DNA from: Moniliella sp. 'wahieum'
Lineage: Eukaryota > Basidiomycota > Moniliellomycetes > Moniliellales > Moniliellaceae
DNA: 64,000 nucleotides
Direction of reading: 5' to 3'
Assembly (NCBI GenBank): GCA_003971905.1
Contig: RSEE01000138.1
Span: forward strand, 1-64,000
Positions 22,255-32,897 of the stretch are shown here, piece by piece (positions within the stretch are counted from its first letter, which is position 1; each line of letters starts with the position of its first letter). A program made the translations under genes and the position numbers. The notes under the pieces were generated by a model. The model ran no database searches and was not told where the DNA came from. It saw nothing but the letters and a program-made list of their open reading frames with translations.

Positions 22255-24972
22255 CGGATGGGCGGAAGGCGGAAGAAGCGGTGGGTACTGGATGGATGGT
22301 GGGAGGAATAAGGGGAGAAGGGGGTTGAGAAGACAAGGGGGGGAGTCCCACCCTGATACCCTTCAACTTTATAAACTGGAAGAGTGCACTGTCCTGTGCA
22401 CAAAACCGCTATAGTCGTCTCAGATTCACTGTGAATGTGGGCTGTGTGCGGGCTGGGCACACAGAGTGTTCTGCGTCGATAACTATCATCAGCAGGGTGA
22501 TCTCTACCAAGGTAGTCATTCTGCGCACACTTTTCTTTTGGGTACGAATAGCGGTGGCCCAGCTGGGCTCTGTGAGAACGTCACCAGAGTGGTAATGCAC
22601 ATGCATGGATAATCGATAAGGTGGCGTAGGGGGACCCCAGCCCACTTGCGCATCCAGCTGCACGTAGGGGAGAGAAGGGGCACATGGCGTGTCGAGATGA
22701 GGAGAGGAAAAAAGTGGTACCAGAAAAGACTTGGGCAAACGCTGCCCCAAAGCCCTCACAACCCCCCAAATAAGTGCTGTGTGCTGCCGTTGGCCCCAAG
22801 TCATAAGCAGGGAAGTCGCTAGGCACTGGCGAACTGCTCTCGGTGGCACAATAGGGGCTGGGAAGGGAAGGCAGGCAGCACAGGACACTGCCAGGGCTGG
22901 TTTATGGGCCGAGCGGCAAGCCACGATGGCGCTGACTAGTCACTGGTCACTACTAGTCACTCCGGGCACTAGGTCACTACGCACTGTTACTCTTGCTCGT
23001 CGCACGGCTCGCACGAGAGGGCGGGCGGTGGGCGTGCGTCGAGGGCTGGGCGGGCCATGTGCTCTTGGCCAGGTGCGAGCAAGCGGCGGTGTCTGGGACC
23101 CCCCGCACGGGTGGCGGCGAGAAACACCAGGGCTCTGCTGCTGCCGTTGGGGGAGTCCTGCCCCGAACCCCGAACGCCGTTGCGTGGTGTGACATTGTGG
23201 GGACATGGGATGGCATCAACGTTCAACGTCATTGACGTTTTGTCGCCCGAGCGCTCTTGGGCGAACGCGGGCGAACAGCGAGCGCGTAAGCGCACCCCAC
23301 TTGGACGGGGCAATCCAATCGAACGCGAACGCAGCGGCGCTGCCTCCGGGCAAGTGAGTAGTAACTAGTGACTCCATCCGACAGTTGCGCCACTCGGGGG
23401 ATGCTGGTTCGCAGCGTAAAAGGCGCAAGGCCGAAGGCGCAACGCCTCAGGGTCTTATCTGTGGCAACCGAGTAGGGTCCAGCATCTCACGCGTCACGCG
23501 TTTCAATCTCACGCCCCAATCTATTCAACCCCGCCAAAAAGAAAAGCCATTCAGGACACGACCAAGGACCTATCCATCTAAAATCTACTTCAACGACATT
23601 GAGATCATCATGATCCATCACGCACTGTCCAGGTCTGCATCCGGCTGGTGTCAAGCTTTTGACCCCTTTGGCTTTAGGCTAAGGCCTCAGGTCACGGATA
23701 TGAACGTGCTGAGCGCCGAATGATCCTTCAAGCATATTGCCCGAAAAAATCAGGAGAGAGGCTGTGTGCTGTTGTAGGTGGTTAGAGCTGTTCGTTTTGG
23801 GGTCCTGGAGTATTTTTGAGTCCTGTCGAGTTCCTGAGTCATGAGATTATTGTCGAGCCTGGCTCATTCTGTCATGCCGTCGCAGGCCTTGGTCTGAGCC
23901 CGTTCCTCGCCCTCCAGAATGTCCACCGCATTTTTCGGCTTTAGGGAGGCACTCGTACCTACGAACTGGATCGACAGTGATTCATTCGATTACGAATGGC
24001 AGGACAAAACGAAGCTGAACGCAAGACGACTAAGTTCTGAAGAACCAACAATAGATTGACGAGCCCGGGGATCATTGACATCCTTCAGATCATCGACCAT
24101 TACATGTGCACCACAACCATCTTCTCCGGCTGTGCTCTGCCGTCCTGTATATGGCTACGCTCCAAAGCTGAGGACATCTCTTGACATCTGAGGCCGAGCA
24201 AGCTGCGGTGAAGGGGGTGGGTCTGGAGATACGTGCACTGTTGGTGGGAGGCGTGTGTGCTACCTCAGAATAACACATGTGTGGTATACGACTGCCATGC
24301 GATGTGAGGGAGCGGTACTTTCCGAGGAGACACAAAGGTGGTGACACCCGGCGCAACTGACAATACTGTATTAGGTTGCGGCGGTTTTCCCGCGAGTGGA
24401 CCACATGTATACTACGTCTCTCTCGTGCAGTAGAATGGGTCGATGGACACCGACGCCTAGAGCAACCAGAGGTTCATCAGAGATGCGCCAGGGCGCATGG
24501 ATTGCTGGCCTGTGCGGACGATGCCACATGAGAGTGTTGATTGAGACGCGTGTTGAGATGGGCGCATTCGACACGGGGCCAGGCGGCCATGTACGCAGCG
24601 AACGCGGGAGCAAGGAAACAGGACCGACTCGGATCGAGCAGGAGGGCTTACCATGGGCAATGGCGATGGCGCGCAGTGTGGGCATCACGTGGGAGGCCAC
24701 GTGACCACGTGACCACGTGACCCGCTGCTTCCGCTGCTTCCGCCCAGCGCTGCTCCACGCCCGCATGCAGCCACGCAGCACTGGCGCCGTGCCGGGGCGC
24801 AGAGCGCGCGACGCACACCCACACTGGCGCCGTGGGGCCCGGCGCGGCGCGGGGCGCAGAGGGCGAGCGTAGCCAGTGGCCTGGCAGGCGCCTGGCCGTT
24901 GCCCGCCGTCTGCCGCCTCCTTCGCCCTCCTCCGCTTCCCACCCCCACCCCTACCCCCCCACCACCACCACC
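22255..24972. other. Non-coding spacer between the AAAP transporter and CDC12
   Basis: No gene can be supported. It contains an ACTAGTCAC cluster (22935-22980 and 23361-23373), a TCAACGTTCAA motif (23216-23226) and the CACGTG cluster before CDC12. The transporter and the septin diverge, so both promoters lie here. Confidence 0.5.
24686..24719. promoter_or_regulatory. Cluster of four CACGTG E-boxes upstream of CDC12
   Basis: CACGTG occurs at 24686, 24698, 24706 and 24714. The last three sit in a perfect 8 bp period as CACGTGAC units. CACGTG is the core bound by fungal bHLH factors such as Cbf1. The cluster lies about 250 bp upstream of the septin start, a plausible promoter position; binding is an inference. 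Confidence 0.55.
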
Positions 24973-26132
24973 ATGGCTGCGCCTACACGCCAGCATCGGC
25001 ATTGCCAATGCCCAACCAGCGGCACAAGATCGTCGCCAAGGAGGGCGGCCACTTTACCCTGATGTGCTCTGGCGAGAGCGGCCTGGGCAAGACGACGCTG
25101 ATCAACACGCTCTTCAGCACAGAGCTCGCCGCCGGCGCCGACAGCAAGCGCCATCTGCGCCAGATGGACCGCAACGTGGAGATCGACATTATCAAGGCCG
25201 AGCTCGAGGAGAAACAGTTCAAGGTCAAGCTCACCGTCATCGACACGCCCGGGTTTGGCGACTATGTCAACAACCGCGACTCGTGGACGCCCATTGTCGA
25301 GTTTATTGACGACCAGCATGAGCTGTACATGCGCCAAGAGCAGCAGCCCGAGCGTGGCCACAAGACCGACATGCGTGTCCATGCGTGTCTCTACTTTATC
25401 CGTCCCACCGGCCACACGCTCAAGCCGCTGGACATTGAGGTCATGAAGCGTCTCGGCACGCGCGTCAACCTCATTCCGGTCATTGCCAAGGCCGACACCT
25501 TGACCAGAGCGACCTGGCCACGTTCAAGGCGCGCATTCGTGCCGTCATTGCCCACCACGGCATCCGCATTTACACCCGCCGGTGGAGGAGGACGATGCGG
25601 ACAGTGCCGAGGGCGCGCACGCTGCTGGCCGCATGCCGTTTGCGGTGATTGGGTCGCGGACGAGGTGCGGACGGGACGGGCGCGTGGTCAAGGGCCGTGC
25701 GTACCCGTGGGGTGTGAGTGAGGTGGAGAACGGACGCACTGTGACTTAAAAAGCTGCGCTCGCTCTCATCCGGACCCACATGCTGGACCTGATCAACACG
25801 ACCGAGGAGACGCACTATGAAAACTACCGCACCACCCAGATGGAGACGCGCAAGTTTGGCGAGCCCAAGGTGCGCAAGCTGGAGAACCCCAAGTTCAAGG
25901 AAGAGGAGGAGCTGTTGCGCAAGCGCTTTACCGAGCAGGTCAAGCACGAGGAGGCGCGCTTCCGCCAGTGGGAGCAGCACTGATTGCCGAGCGCGACCGG
26001 CTCAACAAGGACCTCGAAGCGGCCCACTCAGCCATCAAGCAGCTCGAGTCCGAGCTGGACCACATGGGGCCGTACCGCGGGCGACGACGCGGCGCTAAGC
26101 GCGTGCCGGTGTGGAGGGTAGGATGGTGGTGA
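24973..26132 (+). CDS. CDC12: Septin, Cdc12 group
   Basis: A GTP-binding septin that assembles into heteromeric filaments at the bud neck and septum. Motifs in order: PNQRHKIVAKEG polybasic start of the core, P-loop GESGLGKTTL, switch DTPGFGDYVNNRDSW, septin-specific RVHACLYFIRPTGHTLKPLD, specificity box VIAKADTLT, septin unique element around KKLRSLLIRTHMLDLINTTEE, then a charged C-terminal coiled coil (KEEEELLRKRFTEQVKHEE). The NNRDSWTPIVEF and THYENYR segments place it with Cdc12 rather than Cdc3, Cdc10 or Cdc11. No intron is evident. Frame breaks that restore on adding one base occur near 25505, 25576 and 25980, with another problem near 25665. The ATG at 24973 is out of frame with the core, so it needs a further indel near 25008; the in-frame ATG at 25008 is the alternative start. 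The stop lies between 26096 and 26132. Confidence 0.9.
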
Positions 26133-26355
26133 ATCGTATTGTGCGATGGCATGGTGGGGTGTGGTGTGGTGCGTAGTCAGTCGGTCGGTAGGTGAGATCT
26201 GAGAGGAGGAGCGGACAGCAGGGGGAGTGCTTACGCAAGGCGCGGCGGCAGGGGGGCAGCGGGTGACGTCATGGGAAGGGGGGCAGCGGGGTGGAGGCCG
26301 TCTTGGGAGCTTAGAGCGCACCGCCGTCTCTCGTCTGCTCCACCACGCCGCGGCC

Positions 26356-29300
26356 ATGCTGAAGGGTCTCAGCGCCACCACCTCCACCTCCACCTCCACC
26401 TCCACCACGCCCACCACGCCCACCACGCGCCCGCGCTCCCTCGCCGCGCTCCGCCCCAGAGCGCGCTCCCGAGCGACCTGCGCCGCCTGGCGCCATCAGC
26501 GTGTCGGACCAGTACTCGCTGGGCGAGTATGTCGCCTCGGCCGCCAGCCTGCTGGACCGCGCGCACGACTACGATGCGCAGGCGCAGCTCGAGAGCGCGT
26601 TCGTCGCGTACGCCAAGGTCGCCAGCGTGCTGCCCAGCTGCCGCGCCACCCCCCTGGCCTGCCGAGGAGCACGCGCGCTCCGCCGACTGGTACCGCGCCC
26701 ACCACCTCTTCAAGCGCACGCCCCACGTCGTTGCCCGCGCAGCGCAGATCGAGGAGCGCCTCGCCGCGCTCGCTGCCCAGCGCCGCCGCCGCCGCCCACC
26801 GCCGCCGCTCCCCCCCCGGCCCCGCGCCTCCCACTTCGTCCCCGTCGTCCTTGCCGTCCCCGCGCCTGGCCCCAGCATCCGCATCATCATCCTCTGCACC
26901 ACCACCCCTCCCCACCACCACTACCACCCCCTCCCGCTCCTTCCTCACGGCCCACAGAGCGGCCCCGGCCTCCATCTGTCTACCGCCCTCTGCCCACGCC
27001 TCCCTCCAACCCCCACCCCCACCCGCCCCCGCCAGCTCCCCCCGCATCCTTCCGCCCCAGCACCCCCTCTGCTCTGCGCATCCATCCCCCCAGCCCCCCA
27101 AAGCCGCCCCCCCCGCGCCCCGCCTCCCCTGACCCCCTCGACCGCATCACACGCCGCCTGACCGCCCACGAGCTCCGCCACGTTTCTCCACATGGGCAAG
27201 AGCAGTGTCCTGCTTATTGATGTGCGTTCGCGAGACACCCATGAGCGCGGGCACATTGCCCATCGCTTTACCCTCTGTCTTGACCCCGTCACCTTGCGTG
27301 CAGGCATGTCCATCAGCAAGTGGAGGAACAAGCGCTTGCTGCGCCGCTGGAAGAGCAGGAGGCCCTCGCCAGTCGTCGCACATTTGATCTGGTTGTGCTC
27401 TACGACCAGCGTGGTGGCTCTGAAGCGCTCAGCATCGTCGCCCACGCCCTGATCACTGAATCGCTCGTGCCTGTCGTTTTGACGGGCGGGTTTGATAGCT
27501 GGCGCACGACAGTCGGGGAAACAGGCGTGACACGACCTTTGCAGCATACCCATGCCCTTCCTTCTTCTTCCTCCGTTTCTGCCTCTGCCTCTGCCTCTGC
27601 CTCAGCCTCTGCATCGCTCTCTGCCTCCTCCTTCCACGCCCCGCCTGGCCCACCAACACCTACCCCACCTGCTCCGCCGATCATTGCCCCGCCACCGCGC
27701 CGCCAGTCTTTCTTCCCGTGCCTCCTCCCCTGCTCCCTCGCTCTCGATACTCACGCCCCCCACACGGGCCTACCGGGTGGTTCTTGCTCCAACCCGCCAG
27801 CGGCGTATGTACCACAGAGTCTTATTCCCTCGGGCTCGGGGGCAGGGTACGAGTACCCCCCCCGCCCTGCGTCCTGGCACCTTTGCTCCTGGCCAACTCA
27901 TCCCGTCGACCTCTCCTTCGCCCTTATCGCCTCTTCCTAACGCAGCTGCTGTGCCTGGTCGGCCACTCGACGGCCCGCAACCGTTTAGTGCGAATGCGTA
28001 CTTGCCCGCCTTTTCGTCTGCGCCGCGTGCGCCTCGGGTGGCGAGTTTGCCCCCCCCCCTGCGCGCGGGGCTGGGGGCAGCAAGGTCCCCGCAGCGCCCG
28101 TGTCGTGCAAGCTAGGACTGACGGGGCTACGAAATGGGCAATACGTGTTACATGAACTCGGTGTTGCAGTGTCTATCTGCAACGTCGGATTTGTCGCGAT
28201 TTTTTCTACAGGGTGAGTTTCGGCGGTACGTGAACCACTCCAATCCGCTCGGGACGAATGGTCGGTTGGCCGAGGCGTATGCGCACTTGATTTCGGTCAT
28301 GTGGTCGGGGCAGTACAGTTCGGTGGCGCCAGTTCCGTTCGCACGGTGGTGGAACGCACTTTACCTGCGTTTGCTGGTTGGGAGCAGCACGATTGTCATG
28401 AATTTCTATCGTTTTTTGCCGACTTGTTGCACGAGGACTTGAACCATCCTGTGCGTGCGGGCGCGGGCGCAGGCGCAGACAAGATGCCCAACGGCCACGA
28501 CAAACAAAAGGATAAGGACAAGAACAAGGACCAGGACAAGGACAAGAAGCAGGACGAAGCTGAGCTGGAACGGTTGCCGATCCAGCTTGGGGCGGAGAAG
28601 GAGTGGGCGCGGTACCAGCAGACGAACCGGTCGTTCATTTTGTTTACGTTCGCAGGCATGTTGCGCAACCGGCTGACGTGTTCCAAGTGCGGCACGACCA
28701 GTACCACGTACAATGTGTTTTCGGGACTTGAGTTTGCCTGTGCCGCGACGGCACCGTTCTGCCAGTCCGCCCGGTCGGCCCGCGAGCATCTACGATGCGC
28801 TGCAAGCATTTTTGGCGCCAGAAACGTTGGATGGGGAAGACCGGTGGCTGTGTCCGAATGCAACGTGATGCGCAAAGCGAGCAAACAACTGACTTTGGCA
28901 CGCTTGCCCCCCCACCTGGTCATTCACCTCAAACGGTTTTCCTTCCAACAGCAGCGCACGTTTTCCCTCTCGCCACTCGCCACGCACCTGGGCAGCAGCA
29001 AAGAGGGCAAACTTACTGTTCGCCTGGACTTTCCCCTGGACGGATTGGACCTGAGCGCGTACGCACCCGAGGGAGGCGTGTACGATTTGTATGCGGTCGT
29101 GCACCATTTTGGCACGCTCACCTCGGGCCACTATACTGCCACGGTGCGCTCCCAAGGAACTTGGGTGTACATGGACGATGCAAGGATGGTACCCGACTAC
29201 TCCAAGGAACTCGAAGTACGTTTTTCCCTTCTTGTCTTGTCTCTTTTCCTTATTCTCCTGCCCCTTCCCCTTCCCCTTCTTCTCGCCGGATAGCATAGGA

Positions 29301-29455
29301 GAGATGATGGTTCGAAACTTAGTTGCCCTCGGTGTGACGCTGACCTTGCCCCCTCCCTCACCTTTCTCGTGTGCCGTCCTCTGTACCCTGTACTTTGCCC
29401 TGGCATCCAGACCAACTCGCCGTACGTATTATGGTACAAGCGGCGGCCGCAGTAA
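26356..29455 (+). CDS. Ubiquitin C-terminal hydrolase, Doa4/USP8-like (MIT-like + rhodanese + USP)
   Basis: A cysteine deubiquitinase of the Doa4/Ubp5/USP8 type, which recycles ubiquitin from cargo at endosomal ESCRT complexes. In order: an N-terminal helical region like the USP8 dimerisation/MIT segment (about 26500-26790), a long Pro/Ser-rich linker, a rhodanese domain (about 27200-27520, LLIDVRSRDTHERGHI to GGFDSWR), a second disordered linker, then the USP domain. The catalytic cysteine box is MGNTCYMNSVLQCL near 28135-28175, the zinc ribbon begins CSKCGTT, and the catalytic histidine lies in SGHYTATVRS near 29125. A Lys-Asp-rich insert sits at 28490-28560. The last intron, 29216-29410, is phase 0 and leads to the short final exon TNSPYVLWYKRRPQ. 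Frame breaks occur at several points, for example near 28345 and 28859. Confidence 0.85.
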
Positions 29456-31069
29456 CTAGCCCGCCACCCGCCACCCGCCACCCACCACCCACCACCTTCC
29501 CGGCTGGGACCGAATCGCACGTTCCTTCTTGTCCTGGATCTTCCTGGGTCCACCGCGTCCTCGTGGGAGCTCTTGGTTTCTCTCGGGTCCTGTTCGTTCT
29601 CTTGGTCTTGATCTTGATCTTGATCTTGCGTGGTGGCAGGGCGGATGGTCGCATGGCCAGTGTGCCTCTACGGCTGCTATCTCGGGAGCTGCGCCCCACG
29701 CACCGCAGGTTAGCTCTTGCCCGGCAGAACGGGAGAACGGGACGGTGCGGAGGCGGAATGAGAATAGGAGACAGCCGAGTTGGACCAGCGGGACCGAGCG
29801 GACGAGTGTCTGCGTTATCCCTTGCCTCCTCCGACGGGGGGGTGACCTACTCGACCAATGGGGGTTTCCCCACCGTCATACGTCATTGCCTTGGAAGGGC
29901 CGATCCCAGCAGCTGACTGGCGGTTGGCGCCCAAAGAACCAACATACGAACCCAAACTTAGTGCCGAGGTAGCCGCGCTGTCTTGCGCCGTGGGAGGAGG
30001 GGGGGGGGGGGCTAGCACGTGAGAGGTAGGAGGGGCATTTTGGTACCGACGAGGGCGCAGCACCGTGCGTGCAGCAAGGATGGCCGAAGAGAGAGAGGGG
30101 GCTCAGTGCCGCGGTGGTGGTGGTGGTGGTGGTGATGATAGTGATGCGCCAAATTGGGGCGAACAAGTTATAACTGTGCGAACACGATCTTGTCACAAAG
30201 GCTGGTCCACTACCTCCCTTTTTGTGATGCTCACTGCACGTCAGCATTGATGCTGATGAGGAGGGGCTTGGGGGTTCGTAGGGCCACCAGACCATCGGTT
30301 TCGGTGCCCCCGCCACGGCAATGACTGCTAGGCCACACGTCCCAGTCCCAGTCCCAGTCCCAGCGGGTCCAGCCGGACGTGGGGCCGCAGCATACGCCTG
30401 CGCGGGGGAGCGTCGGGAGGGAGGCGAGGTCGAGTTGTGCTTCCGATTCACCCTGAGACGTTTGGGCCGGGAAGAGGACAGCGGAAGGGGGAGACGGGTG
30501 GCAGGCATGGAAGCTGGTCCACTGCCAACTCCGCCCTGCCAACTGCCAACTGCCAACTGCAAACATCTAGCAAGCCGCCGGTGGGGGGGGGGGGGGGCAA
30601 AACCGGTGACATGGGACCAGAAGCTACATCCAAGTCCCAATCCCGAAGCAACGTGTTTGCCTGCCTCGGATACTGTTGGGCTACTGAGTGTGCCTATCCG
30701 CCTATCCGTATGCGCCTGGAGGAGAGGCAGGGGGCGTGGGGGGGGTGTGGTTTCTCTTGTGCTGCAGTACATCCAACGGACAAGCGGCGAGTGGGAGGAG
30801 AGGAATGATACATGTAATAGGAGATGCAAGCTCACCACCACAACGGAGGAAGGTGTGTGGGCGAGAGCCACGTCGAGGTGCCTGGAAAGGGAACCGGGGA
30901 GAGGTAAGCTGGGCGTGGAGAACGTGCGGGACAACGGAACAGCGAGACAGTGGGACAGTGGGACAGTGGGCGTGTGGGGCAGGGGCCCGACAGACGGACA
31001 AACGTAGGACAAGAGGAGAGAGAGGAGAGGGGAAAAGAGAGTAGAGAGAGGGGAGAGGAGAGGAGAGCA
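29456..31069. other. Non-coding spacer between convergent genes
   Basis: It lies between the 3' ends of the deubiquitinase and the PF08550-domain gene. A CTTGGT/CTTGAT repeat (29601-29628), a run of about 10 G near 30000 and one of about 15 G near 30583-30597, and purine-rich GAGAG sequence near 31015-31070 are present. Open frames on both strands are low-complexity and were not called. Confidence 0.5.
29601..29628 (+). repeat. (CTTGRT)n repeat downstream of the deubiquitinase stop
   Basis: Five CTTGGT/CTTGAT units on the sense strand begin about 145 bases after the stop codon, probably within the 3' untranslated region or downstream processing region. Confidence 0.7.
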
Positions 31070-32801
31070 AACAAGACATGACGAAAAGCGGATTGATTCG
31101 GGTCATTCGCGCCAGCCACTTGCCCGTGGGCCCCACAAGGTTGCCACAGGTCGCGGGCCGTGTTGACCATCTCGACGCGCGGGAGACCAAGCCGCCTTGG
31201 TCTTCAGCGACGTAATCGGGAGCCAGGGGAACACGGATGGTGCCTTCGTCGGAGGACGAGGGGCGATGGGTTTTGCGCGGCCCGACCCGCGCCCGTGGTG
31301 CCGGAATGACGCGGGATGATGGGCGAGCCGCCGTCGGCTTCGTCCCCACCAGAGCGGGGTGTTGCCCGGTGTCGGGCATGGGGGGAGGGGTGGAGGAGAG
31401 GTCGAGAACAAGACTCGTCGGGCCTTGGGGGCCTTGCGTGGCGCGCAGGTACTTTTGGCGTGCTTTGAACGACAAGATTTCCTGGTCTGCACAGTCCGTC
31501 GCGGTCATACTCTGCCGTTTGGCAGCTGGCGGTGCGGGATCGGCCTAGGGTCCCGATGCGCCAAGAAACGAAGAGAAGAAGAGCAAATGGCACGTACCTG
31601 AACCGGCAGTTGGGTCACGGAGCCTGTCGTGTCCGGCCGCACTGCTGCGAACCGGACCGCGATCACGCCCGCGACCGCGCAGATCCTCCTCCACCCACCG
31701 CCCCGACGCCAGATCCACAATCTCCACCTCTTCCCTGGGGCAAGGGCTTGAGGCGGGTGGGCGCCAAGGGCGCAATCGTATACACTACCTCCTCGTCCCA
31801 CTCCACCGACTCGTCCGTCGAGTCCGACAGGCAATGCACTGCTCCACCGCGCATTGAATGTGATGCGTTTGCGTGGGGTCTGGATGGCGGAACCGGGGGT
31901 GCGCGGGCGCAGGCGCGGATGTGGATGTGGGCGGGAATGGGGCGAATGGGGCGAGAGAGAAGAGTAGGTGGTCGAGGGACTAGCTTGACTGCCTGCGTCG
32001 TCAGTGGCCGAATCGCCATCGCCATCGCCATCGCCATCGCCATCGCCATCGCCATCGGCGTTGGTGGCACGGTCCGCGTCCGCATCCGCATCCGCATCCG
32101 CATCCGCATCACCGCCACCATCTGTATCATGAGTACGATCACCGTCCGCATGGGCATCCCCATCCCATCCGCATCCGCATCACGGGCAGCATCCGGGGGC
32201 CAGTCGACGGCAGGGCGGGGGTCGTCGCCACGGAGGAGCTGGCCAATGGTGCGGTGCTTGAGATGGACTTTTGGCCACTCGCATTCACGTATCCGCCAAA
32301 CCCGGCGTGGGCGACGGCGGCCGGCGGGGACGCCGGGCAGGGGGAGGCCGGGGCGGAGGCGGCGTGGCGGCGGGGCGGGCGGGCGGGGTGGGAGGGTCGT
32401 GCGGAGGTCGTGCGAGGGTCGTGCGCAGGCGGCGGCTCGGCCGACGGGTGCGCATGGAGCGGGCCGTAGAGCCAGGTGACGTCGCTGTCCTTGAGCCTGG
32501 GGGGGGGGGAACAGCGTCAGCAGCAGCGTCATCGCACGTCGAGGACAGGGCACATGGCGGGGAAGACGCACCAGTTGAGCGTGTCGGGGCGGACGGTGGG
32601 CAGGTGGCTGCGCTGCTTGGCCCAGGTGCGCCAGGAGGCGTTTTCGAGGCGGAGGCCGTTGGCCAGCTCGTGCTTCTTCTTGGTCATCGCGCGCCAGCTC
32701 GCCCACACGTCCTCCTCTCCCCGCCGCACTGGTGGGAGAGGTAGTCGACGCAGACGGTGGCGCGCGCCTCGAGCTGCGCATCGTCGATCGCGCGCGCGCG
32801 C
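31070..32801 (-). CDS. PF08550-domain (DUF1752 / GATA-AreA-like) protein
   Basis: A fungal protein of poorly known function, possibly nuclear. The N-terminal 60-70 residues carry the domain: VCVDYLSH, then EEDVWASWRAMTKKKHELANG, then RLENASWRTWAKQR with LPTVRPDTLNW, and after the intron LKDSDVTWLYGPL. The ENASWRTW core is the family hallmark. The rest is disordered, with Asp/Met-Ala hexamer repeats, an acidic patch (STDESVEWDEEVVY) and EIVDLASGRWVEEDL. Intron 1 is 32571-32497 (GTGCGT donor), splitting a Trp codon exactly as the domain requires. Intron 2 is about 31597-31526 (GTACGT). The start at 32801 is chosen as the ATG nearest the domain. A frame break lies near 32715. The C-terminal end is uncertain because one frame stays open to 30702 as low-complexity sequence. 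Confidence 0.75.
32020..32115. repeat. (CATCGC)n and (CATCCG)n hexamer repeats within the PF08550-domain gene
   Basis: Eight CATCGC units (about 32018-32058) and then about five CATCCG units (32085-32110) lie inside the disordered part of the minus-strand gene, encoding a dipeptide run. GCATCC units recur near 32165-32185. Confidence 0.8.
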
Positions 32802-32897
32802 ATGCGGGGGAGATGCGGTGGTGGTGGGGGTGGGGGCGCCGTCTGGTTGGGCCGTTGGGCGCCTGCCACACGTGACTGCCCTCTGCCCCGCGGCGGA
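32802..32897. promoter_or_regulatory. Putative bidirectional promoter of the PF08550/SNF2 gene pair
   Basis: Only about 100 bases separate the likely starts of two divergent genes. The interval contains a single CACGTG (32869-32874, again followed by AC) and G-rich and T-G-rich runs. Shared control is inferred from the spacing only. Confidence 0.4.

Noticed and set aside
30702-31170. Extended C-terminus of the PF08550 protein, or a separate minus-strand gene
   Set aside because: The composition turns into Leu/Ser/Pro low complexity copied from GAGAG-type repeats; I kept the gene end near 31070 instead.
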